From NCBI RefSeq assembly GCF_017308975.1, contig NZ_JADWPD010000006.1, forward strand, positions 124,001 through 188,000: DNA of 64,000 nucleotides, given 5' to 3'. The notes under the pieces are model-generated. The model searched no databases. It was not told where the DNA came from and worked only from the letters and a program-made list of their open reading frames with translations. The DNA comes from Amycolatopsis sp. MtRt-6 (GTDB lineage Bacteria; Actinomycetota; Actinomycetes; Mycobacteriales; Pseudonocardiaceae). The position numbers were made by a program, and so were the translations under genes. Of the stretch, positions 29,722-39,448 are shown one piece after another; within the stretch, counting starts at the first letter, position 1, and the number at the start of each line of letters is the position of its first letter.

Positions 29722-30034
29722 GCGCCTCCGGGTGCTGCTCGTGGAATTCACCAAGCCCGACCCGGCCGCCGTCGCGCTGGCCCGCGTCCTGCGCGACGAC
29801 GGCGTGGAAGTCGTCCACGCCGGCCTGCTGGACACGCTCGAGCAGCTCCGGAGCACCGCCGAACAGGAAGACCCGGACGCGGTCGGCGTGCTCGGCGCCG
29901 CGCCGCCCGGAGACCTCGAAGCCGTGCTCGGCGACGTCCCCGTCTTCACGGCCGCGACCGCCGGGGAGGTGGTGAAACGGCTTGCCGGTGGGCGGTCTCA
30001 CACCGGTGAAGCACCGTCTGACCGCGCACGGTGA
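29711..30034 (+). CDS. Cobalamin-binding-domain-like protein lacking the cobalt-ligand His
   Basis: 107 residues from GTG 29711, overlapping the upstream gene by 11 bp. The sequence follows the small subdomain of methylmalonyl-CoA mutase: RVLLVEFTKPDPAAVALARV, GVEVVHAGLLDTLEQLRST and DPDAVGVLG. In true B12 domains the first loop carries DxHxxG, with His as the lower cobalt ligand; here that loop reads KPDPAA, so base-off/His-on B12 binding is not expected. It may be a degenerate regulatory domain. Its position before sucC, whose product uses succinyl-CoA, is suggestive but unproven. Confidence 0.7.
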   Translation: MRRERLRVLLVEFTKPDPAAVALARVLRDDGVEVVHAGLLDTLEQLRSTAEQEDPDAVGVLGAAPPGDLEAVLGDVPVFTAATAGEVVKRLAGGRSHTGEAPSDRAR

Positions 30035-30151
30035 CCGACTTCACCAGGTGCGGAGTCCCCTGCGTCTGCGCAGGTCGCTAACCTCGACTGGTCCGACAGC
30101 GCGGTCCGGAAACGGACCACCACAGTGGCGTGTCGTCAGGAGACTGGAGTA

Positions 30152-31321
30152 GTGGACCTCTACGAGTACCAGGCGAGGGATCTCTTCGCCGCCCACGGAG
30201 TACCGGTTCTGCCGGGTGCCGTGGCTAGCACCCCCGAAGAAGCCAAGACCGCCGCGGAGCAGATCGGCAACCAGGTCGTCGTCAAGGCGCAGGTGAAGGT
30301 CGGCGGCCGCGGGAAGGCGGGCGGCGTCAAGCTGGCCCAGACGCCGGACGAGGCGAAGGAGAAGGCGGAAGCCATCCTCGGCCTCGACATCAAGGGCCAC
30401 ATCACGCGTCGCGTGCTGGTGGCCGAAGCCTCGGACATCGCGTCCGAGTACTACTTCTCCTTCCTGCTGGACCGCGCGAACCGCACGTTCCTGGCGATGG
30501 CGTCCGCCGAGGGCGGCATGGAGATCGAGCAGCTCGCGGTCGAACGCCCCGACGCGCTCGCGAAGATCCCCGTCGACGCGATCGCCGGTGTCGACAAGGC
30601 GAAGGCGCTCGAGATCCTGAAGGCCGGCAACTTCCCGGCCGAGATCATCGACGAAGCCGCCGACGTCGTGGTGAAGCTCTGGGAGACCTTCGTCTCCGAG
30701 GACGCCACCCTGGTCGAGGTCAACCCGCTGGTCCGCGACCCGCAGGACAAGATCATCGCCCTCGACGGCAAGGTCACCCTCGACGAGAACGCGGACTTCC
30801 GCCAGCCGGGCCACGAGGCCCTGGTGGACAAGGACGCGGAGAACCCGCTCGAGGCGAAGGCCAAGGCCAAGAACCTCAACTACGTCAAGCTCGACGGCCA
30901 GGTCGGCATCATCGGCAACGGCGCGGGCCTCGTCATGTCCACTTTGGACGTCGTGGCGTACGCGGGCGAGAAGCACGGCGGCGTGAAGCCGGCGAACTTC
31001 CTCGACATCGGCGGCGGCGCGTCGGCGGAGGTCATGGCGGCCGGGCTGGACGTCATCCTCAACGACACCGACGTGAAGAGCGTCTTCGTCAACGTCTTCG
31101 GCGGCATCACCGCCTGCGACGCGGTGGCGAACGGCATCGTCGAGGCCCTGAAGATCCTGGGCGACGAGGCCACCAAGCCGCTGGTCGTCCGCCTGGACGG
31201 CAACAACGTCGTCGAGGGTCGCCAGATCCTGGCCGACGCGAACCACCCGCTGGTCACCGTGGTGGACACAATGGACAACGCGGCCGACAAGGCTGCCGAG
31301 CTCGCCGCGGCAGGTGCGTGA
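30152..31321 (+). CDS. sucC: Succinate-CoA ligase (ADP-forming), beta subunit
   Basis: 389 residues from GTG 30152, with AGGAG about 9 bp upstream. It has an ATP-grasp N-terminus ([40 protein letters not shown]), the nucleotide-binding region with VEVNPLV, and a C-terminal CoA-ligase fold with [17 protein letters not shown] and [10 protein letters not shown]. With SucD it interconverts succinyl-CoA and succinate in the TCA cycle. sucD follows 1 bp after its stop. The length and motif order are typical. Confidence 0.97.
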   Translation: MDLYEYQARDLFAAHGVPVLPGAVASTPEEAKTAAEQIGNQVVVKAQVKVGGRGKAGGVKLAQTPDEAKEKAEAILGLDIKGHITRRVLVAEASDIASEYYFSFLLDRANRTFLAMASAEGGMEIEQLAVERPDALAKIPVDAIAGVDKAKALEILKAGNFPAEIIDEAADVVVKLWETFVSEDATLVEVNPLVRDPQDKIIALDGKVTLDENADFRQPGHEALVDKDAENPLEAKAKAKNLNYVKLDGQVGIIGNGAGLVMSTLDVVAYAGEKHGGVKPANFLDIGGGASAEVMAAGLDVILNDTDVKSVFVNVFGGITACDAVANGIVEALKILGDEATKPLVVRLDGNNVVEGRQILADANHPLVTVVDTMDNAADKAAELAAAGA

Positions 31322-31322
31322 G

Positions 31323-32213
31323 ATGTCGATCTTCCTGAACGAGAACAGCAAGGTCATCGTCCAGGGGCTCACCGGCTCCGAGGGCATGAAGCACGCCACC
31401 AAGATGCTGAAGTCCGGCACGAACATCGTGGGTGGCGTCAACGCCCGCAAGGCCGGCCAGACCGTCACCATCGAGGGCAAGGACCTCAAGGTCTTCGGCA
31501 CCGTCGAAGAGGCGATCAAGGAGACCGGCGCCGACGTGTCGGTCATCTTCGTGCCGCCGAAGTTCGCCAAGGACGCGGTCATCGAGGCGATCGACGCCGA
31601 GATCCCGCTCGCCGTGGTGATCACCGAGGGCATCCCGGTGCACGACTCGGCCTACTTCTGGGCCCACGCCGTCGCCAAGGGCAACACGACCCGGATCATC
31701 GGCCCGAACTGCCCCGGCGTGATCAGCCCGGGCAAGTCGAACGCCGGCATCATCCCGGCCGACATCACCGGCCCCGGCTCGATCGGCCTCGTGTCGAAGT
31801 CCGGCACGCTGACCTACCAGATGATGTACGAGCTGCGGGACATCGGTTTCTCGACCGCGGTCGGCATCGGCGGTGACCCGATCATCGGCACCACGCACAT
31901 CGACGCCCTCGAGGCGTTTGAGGCCGACCCCGAGACCAAGGTCATCGTGATGATCGGCGAGATCGGCGGCGACGCCGAAGAGCGCGCCGCGGCGTACATC
32001 AAGGAGAACGTGACGAAGCCGGTCGTCGGCTACGTCGCGGGCTTCACCGCGCCCGAGGGCAAGACCATGGGCCACGCCGGCGCCATCGTGTCGGGCTCCT
32101 CCGGCACGGCCGCCGCGAAGAAGGAGGCCCTCGAGGCCGCCGGCGTCAAGGTCGGCAAGACCCCGAGCGAGACCGCCGTCCTCGCGCGTGAGCTGTACAA
32201 CAGCCTCGGCTGA
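31323..32213 (+). CDS. sucD: Succinate-CoA ligase, alpha subunit
   Basis: 296 residues from ATG 31323, 1 bp after sucC. It has the CoA-binding Rossmann fold ([19 protein letters not shown]), [11 protein letters not shown] and the active-site histidine in [11 protein letters not shown] (His251), which is phosphorylated during catalysis. It forms the heterodimer or heterotetramer with SucC. A strong terminator follows at 32236-32267, closing the operon. Confidence 0.97.
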   Translation: MSIFLNENSKVIVQGLTGSEGMKHATKMLKSGTNIVGGVNARKAGQTVTIEGKDLKVFGTVEEAIKETGADVSVIFVPPKFAKDAVIEAIDAEIPLAVVITEGIPVHDSAYFWAHAVAKGNTTRIIGPNCPGVISPGKSNAGIIPADITGPGSIGLVSKSGTLTYQMMYELRDIGFSTAVGIGGDPIIGTTHIDALEAFEADPETKVIVMIGEIGGDAEERAAAYIKENVTKPVVGYVAGFTAPEGKTMGHAGAIVSGSSGTAAAKKEALEAAGVKVGKTPSETAVLARELYNSLG

Positions 32214-32235
32214 GGTTGCGGCGTAACTCCTGGTG

Positions 32236-32267
32236 AGGCCGGGCACCCCGCGGGGGTGTCCGGCCTT
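32236..32267 (+). terminator. Rho-independent terminator after sucD
   Basis: A 13-bp stem (GGCCGGGCACCCC, 32236-32248, with 32252-32264, one G-T pair), a 3-base loop, then TTT. It begins 22 bp after the sucD stop. Confidence 0.85.
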
Positions 32268-32422
32268 TCCGCGTTCGGCACGAAACCGCGCGGGGTATTC
32301 ACACGTCTGGTGGGCTGGTGGCCCCGGAGTGCGCTAGCGTTCTGCGCACACAAGCCGCCTCGTCTTCTTCCGGGCGCCCGCGCGCGCCCGGAGTGCCGGT
32401 CGAACCGACAGGAGTGCATCCG

Positions 32423-33241
32423 ATGACCTTCCCCAGCGGTGGGCCCGGCTACCCCCAGCAGGGTGGCGGCCAGCAGCCCCCCGGACCGCCGTCCAGTGGC
32501 TTCCCGGCGCAGCAGCAGCCGCCGCACTCGCACCAGGCGTCGGCCGGCGGGCCGGGCCTGGCGCAGAACCTGCCGCTGCTGCTCGCCCTGGTCGTCGCCG
32601 GGCTCGGCGTCGTGCAGTACTTCCTCGGCTTCTCCGACACCGGCGACGTCGGCCTCGGCGGGGTGTTCCTGCTGGGCGGCGGCCTGCTCGCCGCGATGCA
32701 GCTGCTGCCGAAGGGCCCGAAGACGCTGCCGTTCGCGGCGCTGTTCAGCGTTCTCGGCGCGCTCGGTGTCCTCGACACGCTGATCGGGATGCAGACTTCG
32801 CCCGGCATCGTCACCGTCATCCTGATCCTGGGGATCCTGCAGATGCTCGTCGCGGTCGGCGCGCTGCTGATCGAGCAGGACGTCATCAAGCCGCCGGCGC
32901 CGAAGCCCGCCGCGCCGTCCTACAGCGGCCAGTACGGTCAGCCCGGCCAGCAGGGCCAGCAGCAGTTCGGCCAGCCGGGCCAGCCGGGCCAGCCGGGCCA
33001 GCCCGGTCAGCCGGGTCAGCAGTTCGGCCAGCCGGGCCACGGGCCGGGGCCGGTCGCTCCGACCGGGGAGCCGTCGGCGCCGTTCTCGCAGGGCCAGTAC
33101 GGCTCGCCGAACCCGCCGTCGACCACGCCGCCGCCGGGGCAGCAGGCCACGACGTACGCCCCGCAGCAGGGCCAGTTCTTCCAGCAGCCGCCGCCGGAGA
33201 ACCCGGGCACGCCGCCCGGCGGCTTCGGCAAGTCGAACTGA
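32423..33241 (+). CDS. 34-kDa antigenic protein family (Rv0954-like, DUF5336)
   Basis: 272 residues from ATG 32423 with AGGAG upstream. The Gly/Pro/Gln-rich N-terminus is cytoplasmic-like, followed by four hydrophobic helices (LPLLLALVVAGLGVVQYF, GGVFLLGGGLLAAMQLL, LPFAALFSVLGALGVLDTL and VTVILILGILQMLVAVGALL). The long C-terminus is Gln/Gly/Pro-rich and includes GQPGQPGQPGQPGQ, encoded by 9-bp repeats near 32960-33020. Homologues in mycobacteria (Rv0954, a cell-division-associated membrane protein from memory) sit in the same place after sucCD. A perfect 18-bp hairpin follows. Confidence 0.88.
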   Translation: MTFPSGGPGYPQQGGGQQPPGPPSSGFPAQQQPPHSHQASAGGPGLAQNLPLLLALVVAGLGVVQYFLGFSDTGDVGLGGVFLLGGGLLAAMQLLPKGPKTLPFAALFSVLGALGVLDTLIGMQTSPGIVTVILILGILQMLVAVGALLIEQDVIKPPAPKPAAPSYSGQYGQPGQQGQQQFGQPGQPGQPGQPGQPGQQFGQPGHGPGPVAPTGEPSAPFSQGQYGSPNPPSTTPPPGQQATTYAPQQGQFFQQPPPENPGTPPGGFGKSN

Positions 33242-33254
33242 CGTAGTCGTCGAA

Positions 33255-33297
33255 CAGAACACCCGCTGTGACCCTCCGTGTCACAGCGGGTGTTCTG
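33255..33297 (+). terminator. Strong terminator after the 34-kDa-antigen gene
   Basis: A perfect 18-bp stem, CAGAACACCCGCTGTGAC (33255-33272) with 33280-33297, and a 7-base loop. It is 13 bp after the stop and is the most stable hairpin I see in the window. Confidence 0.85.
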
Positions 33298-33387
33298 CGT
33301 CCGGGGTGACCCGGTCGGGTGAGCCGCGCCATCCGGCGGCGGCGTGGCTCACCCGGACGGAGCAGCGCGGATGTCAGGGTGCGGATC

Positions 33388-34836
33388 ATGGAGCTGCTCA
33401 CCGACGACCCCCACCCGCCGGGTGAAACGGTGGGCGACCCCGGCCCCGAACCGGCGGCGGCCTCCCGGGTGCGCGTGCTGCTCGCCTCAGCCTTCAGCCC
33501 GCTCGTCACCGGTTACGCCGCGGTCGCGACCGTGCTGGCCCTGGTCGCCCTCACCGCCGGCCGCACCGCCTTCTCCGGCACCGGCGTGCTGCTGGCCGCC
33601 GGGCCCGGCTGGCTCGCCGCGCACCAGGTGCGCCTCGGCATCGGCGGCCACCCGCTCGGCGTGCTGCCGCTGCTGCCGACGCTGGGCGTGCTCGCACTGG
33701 CCGCGCGGACGGCGTCCGGCGCCGCCCGCCGCCTCGGCTGCCGGTCGTTCGGCGACGCGGTGCCCGTGCTGATCGCGATCAGCGGCGCGCACGCCGTGTT
33801 CGGGCTGGTCATCGCCCTGTGCGCGCAGGGCTCACCGGTGACCGCGAACCCCTTGGTGGCTTTCGCCGTGCCCGGTCTGCTCGCCGCCGCGGCCGCCGGC
33901 GCGGGCATCACCCGGTCGTGTGGGCTGCCGGACGTCGTCGCCGACCGCCTCGACCCGCTCGCACTGCGCGGGCTGCGGGCCGGCGCGCTGGGCCTGGCCG
34001 TCCTGGCTGCCTGCGGGGCCGCCGTGTTCACCGTCGCCACCGGGCTGTCGTGGCCGGCGGTGGCCGGCACGTACGAACCCGGCCTGGGCACGAGCGCCGG
34101 GCTCTTCCTGCTCTCGCTGCTGTACCTGCCGAACGCCGTGACGGCCGCGATGTCCTTCGTCACCGGGCCCGGCTTTTCGATCGGGCCGCTGACCGTCGGC
34201 GTGTTCGGCTACCGCGGTGGCGCCGTGCCCGCCGTCCCGCTGCTCGGCGGCCTGCCGGAGCACCACGCGGCGTGGTGGCCGGCGCTGCTGGTCCTGCCCG
34301 CGGCGACCGGGGCGCTGGTCGGCTGGTCGCTGCGCAGGGTGGCCGCCGACCCGGCGCAGCGCATCCGCGCGGTGGCGGTGGCCGGCGCCGTCGTCGCGCT
34401 GGGCTGCGTCCTGCTGGGCACCCTGGCCGGCGGCCGGCTCGGCGACGGGCCGTTCGACCCGGTGAGCGTCCCCGTCGGCGTCGCCTCGGTCGTCGCGTTC
34501 TGCTGGATCGTCATCCCGGGATCGTTCGTCGCGTTCTTCGCGGGCGAGCACGAGCCGCCCGCGCCGCCGCCGGAAGCGCTCGAGGACAACGAAGCCTTCC
34601 AGGACGCCGAAGCCGTCGACGCCGAAGAAGCGTCCGAAGCCGTCGAGGAGCTCGAAGCGTCCGAAGCGTCCGAAGAGGACGAAGCAGAACCCGACGAGGA
34701 CGCGGAGTTCGAAGCCGAGGCCGACGCCGAGCTCGGCCTCGAAGAACCCGCGGAAGAAGCCCCGGAACCGGACGAGGCTGTGACCGGAGGCACCGAGACC
34801 TGCGGCGACGTCGAGCCGGGCGAGGGCGACCGTTAG
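33388..34836 (+). CDS. perM: PerM-like cell-division membrane protein (DUF6350, Rv0955-like)
   Basis: 482 residues from ATG 33388; GTG 33379 is an alternative. It has about nine hydrophobic segments from residue 35 to 390, including YAAVATVLALVALTAG and WPALLVLPAATGALVGWSL, with no enzyme motif. The last 90 residues are an acidic tail rich in Glu, Asp and Ala (for example EEDEAEPDEDAEF), longer than I would expect. Its position after the Rv0954-like gene and before purN matches perM of M. tuberculosis, which stabilises the divisome (FtsB) and supports chronic infection. The function is inferred from that context. Confidence 0.8.
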   Translation: MELLTDDPHPPGETVGDPGPEPAAASRVRVLLASAFSPLVTGYAAVATVLALVALTAGRTAFSGTGVLLAAGPGWLAAHQVRLGIGGHPLGVLPLLPTLGVLALAARTASGAARRLGCRSFGDAVPVLIAISGAHAVFGLVIALCAQGSPVTANPLVAFAVPGLLAAAAAGAGITRSCGLPDVVADRLDPLALRGLRAGALGLAVLAACGAAVFTVATGLSWPAVAGTYEPGLGTSAGLFLLSLLYLPNAVTAAMSFVTGPGFSIGPLTVGVFGYRGGAVPAVPLLGGLPEHHAAWWPALLVLPAATGALVGWSLRRVAADPAQRIRAVAVAGAVVALGCVLLGTLAGGRLGDGPFDPVSVPVGVASVVAFCWIVIPGSFVAFFAGEHEPPAPPPEALEDNEAFQDAEAVDAEEASEAVEELEASEASEEDEAEPDEDAEFEAEADAELGLEEPAEEAPEPDEAVTGGTETCGDVEPGEGDR

Positions 34837-34901
34837 GGTTTACGTGACCTGGTGAAGCGCCGTGCGCCCGGCTGCGCACCGCCCGCGGCAAGGAGCCCGC
34901 T

Positions 34902-35531
34902 CTGTCTCAACGGTTGGAGCTGCCCACCCCGGTGAAGCTCGTCGTGCTCGCGTCGGGCTCCGGCACCCTCCTGCAGGCGGTGCTGGACGCCACCGGGCGG
35001 TCCGGATTCCCGGCCAAGGTCGTCGCCGTCGGCGCCGACCGCACCGGCATCGAAGCGCTCACCCGCGCCGAGCGGCTGAGCATCCCGTCGTTCACCGTCC
35101 GCGTCGCCGACCACCCCGACCGCGCGGCGTGGGACAAGGCGCTCACCGAGGCCGTCGCCGCGTACCGGCCCGACCTGGTCGTCTCCGCCGGGTTCATGAA
35201 GATCCTCGGCGAGCAGTTCCTCGGCCGGTTCACGGTGATCAACACGCACCCCGCGCTGCTCCCGTCCTTCCCCGGGATGCACGCGGTCCGCGACGCGCTC
35301 GAAGCCGGCGTCAAGGTCACCGGCTCGACCGTGCACTTCGCGGACGCCGGGGTCGACACCGGGCCGATCATCGCCCAGGAAGCCGTCGTCGTGGAGAGCG
35401 ACGACACCGAAGACGTCCTGCACGAACGGATCAAAGCCGTCGAACGCAGGCTGCTGGTGGAAACGATCGAGCGACTCGGCCGCGGCGGCTGCGCCGTGGA
35501 CGGACGAAAGGTGACATTTCGTGAGCACTGA
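34902..35531 (+). CDS. purN: Phosphoribosylglycinamide formyltransferase
   Basis: 209 residues if translation starts at CTG 34902. Start choice: CTG TCT CAA CGG gives [11 protein letters not shown], the N-terminus I expect from relatives, and AAGGAG (34890-34895) is 6 bp upstream. The only other in-frame candidate nearby, TTG 34914, is 18 bp from that site and loses the conserved residues. The enzyme formylates GAR with 10-formyl-THF, the third step of purine synthesis; [12 protein letters not shown] (formyl-folate and catalytic Asn/His) and [12 protein letters not shown] are intact. It overlaps purH by 11 bp. Confidence 0.93.
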   Translation: MSQRLELPTPVKLVVLASGSGTLLQAVLDATGRSGFPAKVVAVGADRTGIEALTRAERLSIPSFTVRVADHPDRAAWDKALTEAVAAYRPDLVVSAGFMKILGEQFLGRFTVINTHPALLPSFPGMHAVRDALEAGVKVTGSTVHFADAGVDTGPIIAQEAVVVESDDTEDVLHERIKAVERRLLVETIERLGRGGCAVDGRKVTFREH

Positions 35532-37089
35532 CCTGGGACGGCGCCCGGTCCGCCGGGCGCTGATCGGCGTCTCGGACAAGGCGGGCCTCCTGGACCTCGC
35601 GACCGGCCTGCACGCGGCCGGCGTCGAGATCGTCTCGACCGGCGGCACGGCGAAGGCCATCGCCGACGCCGGCGTCCCGGTCACGCCGGTCGAGCAGGTC
35701 ACCGGGTTCCCGGAGTCGCTGGACGGCCGGGTGAAGACGCTGCACCCGCGCGTGCACGCCGGGCTGCTGGCCGACCAGGGCAACCCCGACCACGTCGAGC
35801 AGCTGCGCACGCTGGACATCGCGGCGTTCGACCTGCTGGTCGTGAACCTCTACCCGTTCGCGCGGACCGTCGCCTCCGGCGCGAGCTTCGAGGACTGCGT
35901 CGAGAACATCGACATCGGCGGCCCGGCCATGGTCCGCGCGGCGGCGAAGAACCACGGCAGCGTCGCGGTCGTCGTCGACCCGGCCCGCTACGGCTGGGTG
36001 CTCGAGCGCGTCGCCGGCGGCGGCTTCGAGTTCGAAGACCGCAAGCGCCTCGCCGCGCAGGCGTACGCGCACACGGCGGCGTACGACACGGCCGTCGCTT
36101 CGTGGTTCGCCAGCGCGTACGCCCCCGACCAGGACACTGTCGACGCCGGTTTCCCGGACTTCCTCGGCGCCACCTGGGAACGCGCCGACGTCCTGCGCTA
36201 CGGCGAGAACCCGCACCAGAAGGCCGCGCTGTACAAGAGCCAGAACCCTGGCCTGGCGCACGCCGAGCAGCTGCACGGCAAGGCCATGTCCTACAACAAC
36301 TACGTCGACACCGACGCCGCCCGCCGCGCCGCGTTCGACTTCACCGAGCCCGCCGTCGCGATCATCAAGCACGCCAACCCGTGCGGCATCGCGATCGGCG
36401 CCGACATCGCCGAGGCACACCGCAAGGCCCACGCGTGCGACCCGGTTTCGGCCTACGGCGGCGTCATCGCGACGAACCGGCCGGTCAGCCGCGAGGCCGC
36501 CGAGCAGATCGCCGAGGTCTTCACCGAGGTCGTGCTGGCCCCGGACTTCGACGCCGAAGCGCTGGAAATCCTGCAGCGCAAGAAGAACATCCGCCTGCTG
36601 AAGCTGCCCGCGGCCCCGGCGTTCCCGGTCGAATTCCGCCCGATCTCCGGTGGCGTCCTGCTGCAGACGGTCGACGCGATCGACGCCTCCGGTGACGACC
36701 CGGCGAACTGGACGCTCGCCACCGGCGCCGCGGCCGACGAGCAGACCCTGCGCGACCTCGAGTTCGCGTGGCGCTCGCTGCGCGCGGTCAAGTCCAACGC
36801 CATCCTGCTGGCCGCCGACGGCGCGACCGTCGGCGTCGGCATGGGCCAGGTCAACCGGGTCGACTCGTCGCGCCTCGCGGTCGCCCGGGCGGGTGACCGC
36901 GCCAAGGGCTCGGTCGGCGCGTCGGACGCGTTCTTCCCGTTCCCGGACGGCCTGGAAGTGCTGGTCGAGGCGGGTGTGCGCGCGATCGTGCAGCCCGGCG
37001 GCTCGGTCCGCGACGCCGAGGTCATCGCGGCCGCGGAGAAGGCGGGCGTCACCATGTACCTGACGGGGACGCGCCACTTCGCGCACTAA
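35521..37089 (+). CDS. purH: Bifunctional AICAR transformylase / IMP cyclohydrolase
   Basis: 522 residues from GTG 35521, overlapping purN by 11 bp, so translation is coupled. The N-terminal third is the IMP cyclohydrolase ([39 protein letters not shown]). The rest is AICAR transformylase ([32 protein letters not shown]). It catalyses the last two steps to IMP, using 10-formyl-THF that FolD helps supply. The C-terminus [14 protein letters not shown] is the standard family ending, so the gene is complete. Confidence 0.97.
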   Translation: MSTDLGRRPVRRALIGVSDKAGLLDLATGLHAAGVEIVSTGGTAKAIADAGVPVTPVEQVTGFPESLDGRVKTLHPRVHAGLLADQGNPDHVEQLRTLDIAAFDLLVVNLYPFARTVASGASFEDCVENIDIGGPAMVRAAAKNHGSVAVVVDPARYGWVLERVAGGGFEFEDRKRLAAQAYAHTAAYDTAVASWFASAYAPDQDTVDAGFPDFLGATWERADVLRYGENPHQKAALYKSQNPGLAHAEQLHGKAMSYNNYVDTDAARRAAFDFTEPAVAIIKHANPCGIAIGADIAEAHRKAHACDPVSAYGGVIATNRPVSREAAEQIAEVFTEVVLAPDFDAEALEILQRKKNIRLLKLPAAPAFPVEFRPISGGVLLQTVDAIDASGDDPANWTLATGAAADEQTLRDLEFAWRSLRAVKSNAILLAADGATVGVGMGQVNRVDSSRLAVARAGDRAKGSVGASDAFFPFPDGLEVLVEAGVRAIVQPGGSVRDAEVIAAAEKAGVTMYLTGTRHFAH

Positions 37090-37114
37090 ACCGCGCTTCG
37101 AGAGGGAGGGCTCG

Positions 37115-37867
37115 ATGCAGCAACCGCCGTACGGCCAAGGTCAGCAGGGGTACCCGGGCTATCCGCAGCAGCAGCCCGGGTATCCGCCTGGGTATCCCCA
37201 GCAGCCGGGATATCCGCCGCCCGGATACCCGCCCGCCGGGTACGGGGCGCCGGTGCCACCGCCGAAGAAGAAGCGGACCGGGCTGATCCTCGGCATCGTC
37301 GGCGGCGTCGTCGTACTGCTCGGCGCGGGCATCCCGCTGGGCATCTTCGCGAGCGACTACTTCGCGAGCACCGGCGCGGCACCGTCGTCGTCGCCGGTGC
37401 CCGCCGAGTGCCAGGTCCCGGCGCCGGTGCTGGAGAAGGCGGGCTTCCCGAGCTTCGTCCAGGCCGGCCAGGGCACCCAGGACCTGCCGGGCCTCAAGCA
37501 GCAGGGCTGCAGCTGGAAGCCGGGGCCGGGCGAGAACGTCCGCGACGCCACCATGCACGTCCAGATCACCCGGTACTCCGGGGAAAGCGCGCGCCGGCAG
37601 GCGAACGACCTCTTCACGCCGAAGGCGCCGGAGATCCCGCCGACGGAGGTCCGCGGCATCGGTGACAAGGCGCTGCTGGTCCGGCTCGCCACGAAGAGCG
37701 CGTTCAGCGGGTCCGAGCTGCACGTCCTGAAGGGCACGACCGTCGTCATCCTCGACATCTCGGGCTGGGACAAGGGGTTCTTCTCGAACTCGCCGATGCC
37801 GCAGGAGGAGACCGACGCCGCCGTGCAGGCGGTCGGCGCGGAGATCGTCAAGAAGCTGCCGCGCTAG
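37115..37867 (+). CDS. Single-pass membrane protein with DUF3558-like extracellular domain
   Basis: 250 residues. The N-terminal 48 residues are a PGYP/GYPP repeat tail, then KKKR, one membrane segment (GLILGIVGGVVVLLGAGIPL) and an extracellular domain of about 180 residues. That domain has AECQVPAPVLEKAG, QQGCSWKPGPGENVRDATMH and GIGDKALLVRLAT, a Cys pair and strand pattern like DUF3558 and related lipoproteins. It starts 25 bp after purH. The stop shares CTAG with the convergent lipoprotein gene. The function is unknown. Confidence 0.75.
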   Translation: MQQPPYGQGQQGYPGYPQQQPGYPPGYPQQPGYPPPGYPPAGYGAPVPPPKKKRTGLILGIVGGVVVLLGAGIPLGIFASDYFASTGAAPSSSPVPAECQVPAPVLEKAGFPSFVQAGQGTQDLPGLKQQGCSWKPGPGENVRDATMHVQITRYSGESARRQANDLFTPKAPEIPPTEVRGIGDKALLVRLATKSAFSGSELHVLKGTTVVILDISGWDKGFFSNSPMPQEETDAAVQAVGAEIVKKLPR

Positions 37868-38598
37868 GCGGGCGCGGGCAGCGCCTTGCACAGCGCGACC
37901 GGGAACTTCGGCTCGGCCGCCCGGATGTCCGCGCACCCGGCGGACCGCGTCCGCGCGAACGACGTCCACCCCGCGTCGCTCCAGCGGAAAGCGGTGCGGG
38001 CCGGCGGGTCGGCCTGCTGCTGCGGGAAGTCGAGGACCAGCCAGCCCGGGTCGCAGGCGCGGGTGGTGCCCGGGCCCACGGCAGCGGCGGCGGACGCCGC
38101 GGCACCGATCCACGCGGGAGCGCAGTGGTCGGCGGGCGGGGCGCAGGTGCCCTGGTGGTCGCAGTGGCCCCAGCCCGCGCCGAGCTTGTGCCAGGCGTTG
38201 CCGATGTCGGCGTTGAGGATGACCGTGCGGTCCGCGATCGGGTCCGCCGTCGTCAGCCGTAGTTCCGCGGGCACCTTGTCCTGGCAGCCGCCCGCCGCGG
38301 ACCGGGTCGAGTAGACGACGTCGGCGCGGATCTCGGTCTTCGCCTCCACGACCTGTTCGACCCGCGGTTCCCGGACGCAGCCGGGATCCTTGCCGGGCAG
38401 CGAGACCTGCACGAACAGGCTGTGGTCGTCCGCGCCGGGGCGGATGCCGGTGACGTCGGCGCGGAACGAGCGCCACTGCGCGCCGACGGTCGTCGGCGCC
38501 GGGGCCGCGGCGGTGGCGCCGGAAACCCCGCAGGCCGTCGCCGTGCCCACCGCCACGAGCACGACCCCCAGGATCAGCCGTCTCCGCGGTTCGGTCAT
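37864..38598 (-). CDS. Putative lipoprotein, Cys-rich, unknown function
   Basis: 244 residues from ATG 38598. The N-terminus has RRR, a hydrophobic segment (LILGVVLVAVGTATACG) and a Cys at the signal cleavage site, so a lipoprotein is likely. The mature part has many cysteines (GCVREPR, GGCQDKVP, WGHCDHQGTCAPPADHCAP, ACDPGW, GCADIR), suggesting disulfides. No enzyme motif is recognised. The stop overlaps that of the previous gene by 4 bp in CTAG. Confidence 0.75.
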   Translation of the reverse strand: MTEPRRRLILGVVLVAVGTATACGVSGATAAAPAPTTVGAQWRSFRADVTGIRPGADDHSLFVQVSLPGKDPGCVREPRVEQVVEAKTEIRADVVYSTRSAAGGCQDKVPAELRLTTADPIADRTVILNADIGNAWHKLGAGWGHCDHQGTCAPPADHCAPAWIGAAASAAAAVGPGTTRACDPGWLVLDFPQQQADPPARTAFRWSDAGWTSFARTRSAGCADIRAAEPKFPVALCKALPAPA

Positions 38599-38642
38599 CG
38601 CCACCCCCAAGTCCACGGGGGAATCTAGCCGACGCCGCAGCG

Positions 38643-39131
38643 TCAGGCGGCCGGACCGGGTTTTTCGCGCAGGGTGACGTCCTTCTCCAGGCAAACCGCG
38701 CCACGGATGTGGCCGCCGGCGGCGGGTGCGGCGGTGAGCCGGTAGCCGGCCCGCTGGTAGAGCGCGATGTTGCGGGCACTGCGCGCCCCGGTGAAGAGAG
38801 CGAACCGGCGGGCTTCGGCGGGAGCCTGCGCTTCGGCGTGGGCGAGCAGCAGCCGGCCGTACCCGCGCCCGGCGAGGTCCGGCGCGACCATCAGCCTGCC
38901 GAGCTCCCACCGGTCCCCGTCCAGCCGGGCACGCACGGCGCCGACGAGGCGGTGGTCCTGCCGCAGCACCCACACCGACCACGTCTTGGTCCAGTCGCGC
39001 ACGTCTTCGAGGGTTTCGCGCAGGGCGGGGATGTCGAGGGTGTCGTTGAGGACGGCCTCCTGGACCCAGCAGCAGCGTTGCAGGACCAGCAGTTCCGGGA
39101 CGTCTTCGGGGCGGGCGTCGGTGAGCTCCAC
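38643..39131 (-). CDS. GNAT-family N-acetyltransferase
   Basis: 162 residues. The GNAT core is clear: an N-terminal MELTDARPEDVPELLVLQR strand-helix, the central WELGRLMVAPDLAGRGYGRLL with the acetyl-CoA loop (RGYGRL), and NIALYQRAGYRLTAA before a C-terminal strand. It transfers an acetyl group from acetyl-CoA to an amine; the substrate is unknown. A divergent start region separates it from the small 39264 gene. Confidence 0.88.
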   Translation of the reverse strand: MELTDARPEDVPELLVLQRCCWVQEAVLNDTLDIPALRETLEDVRDWTKTWSVWVLRQDHRLVGAVRARLDGDRWELGRLMVAPDLAGRGYGRLLLAHAEAQAPAEARRFALFTGARSARNIALYQRAGYRLTAAPAAGGHIRGAVCLEKDVTLREKPGPAA

Positions 39132-39263
39132 GCGGTCTGTCTAGTGATCGGCTGCCGTGCGGGCAACTTCATTACCGTGGTGGTGTGCCGAGTGCCGCTC
39201 TCGACGCGCCCGGGTTCGCCGCACTGCCGTCCCGCGGCGGACAAGGTGTGGAAGGGAAAGCGG

Positions 39264-39410
39264 GTGCCCGAGCTGGAGCAGCGGGTCGCCGAGCGGCTCG
39301 GCGGGCCGCCGTGGGAGACGTTCCTGGCCCTCGACGACGAGCTCGAGCGCATCGCTTCCGGCGCCGACGCGCGGCTGGCTTTCCAGGCCGCGTACCCCAC
39401 TAGTGGGTGA
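39264..39410 (+). CDS. Small hypothetical protein (48 residues)
   Basis: From GTG 39264, with GGAAGG 11 bp upstream, the product reads VPELEQRVAERLGG, PPWETFLALDDELERIASG and ADARLAFQAAYPTSG: acidic, probably helical, without membrane segments. An upstream start (GTG 39246) would add six residues. It lies just before the mutasome operator, but has its own direction and no LexA box of its own. I do not recognise it; the composition and ribosome site suggest a real gene but short length limits certainty. Confidence 0.45.
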   Translation: MPELEQRVAERLGGPPWETFLALDDELERIASGADARLAFQAAYPTSG

Positions 39411-39448
39411 CTTGACACCTTCTGCGGTTCACGGTTGACTGGACTACG

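Noticed and set aside
33255..33297. LexA-like site from GTCGAACAGAAC before the hairpin
   Set aside because: Only the left half TCGAAC is present; the right half GTTCGA is missing.
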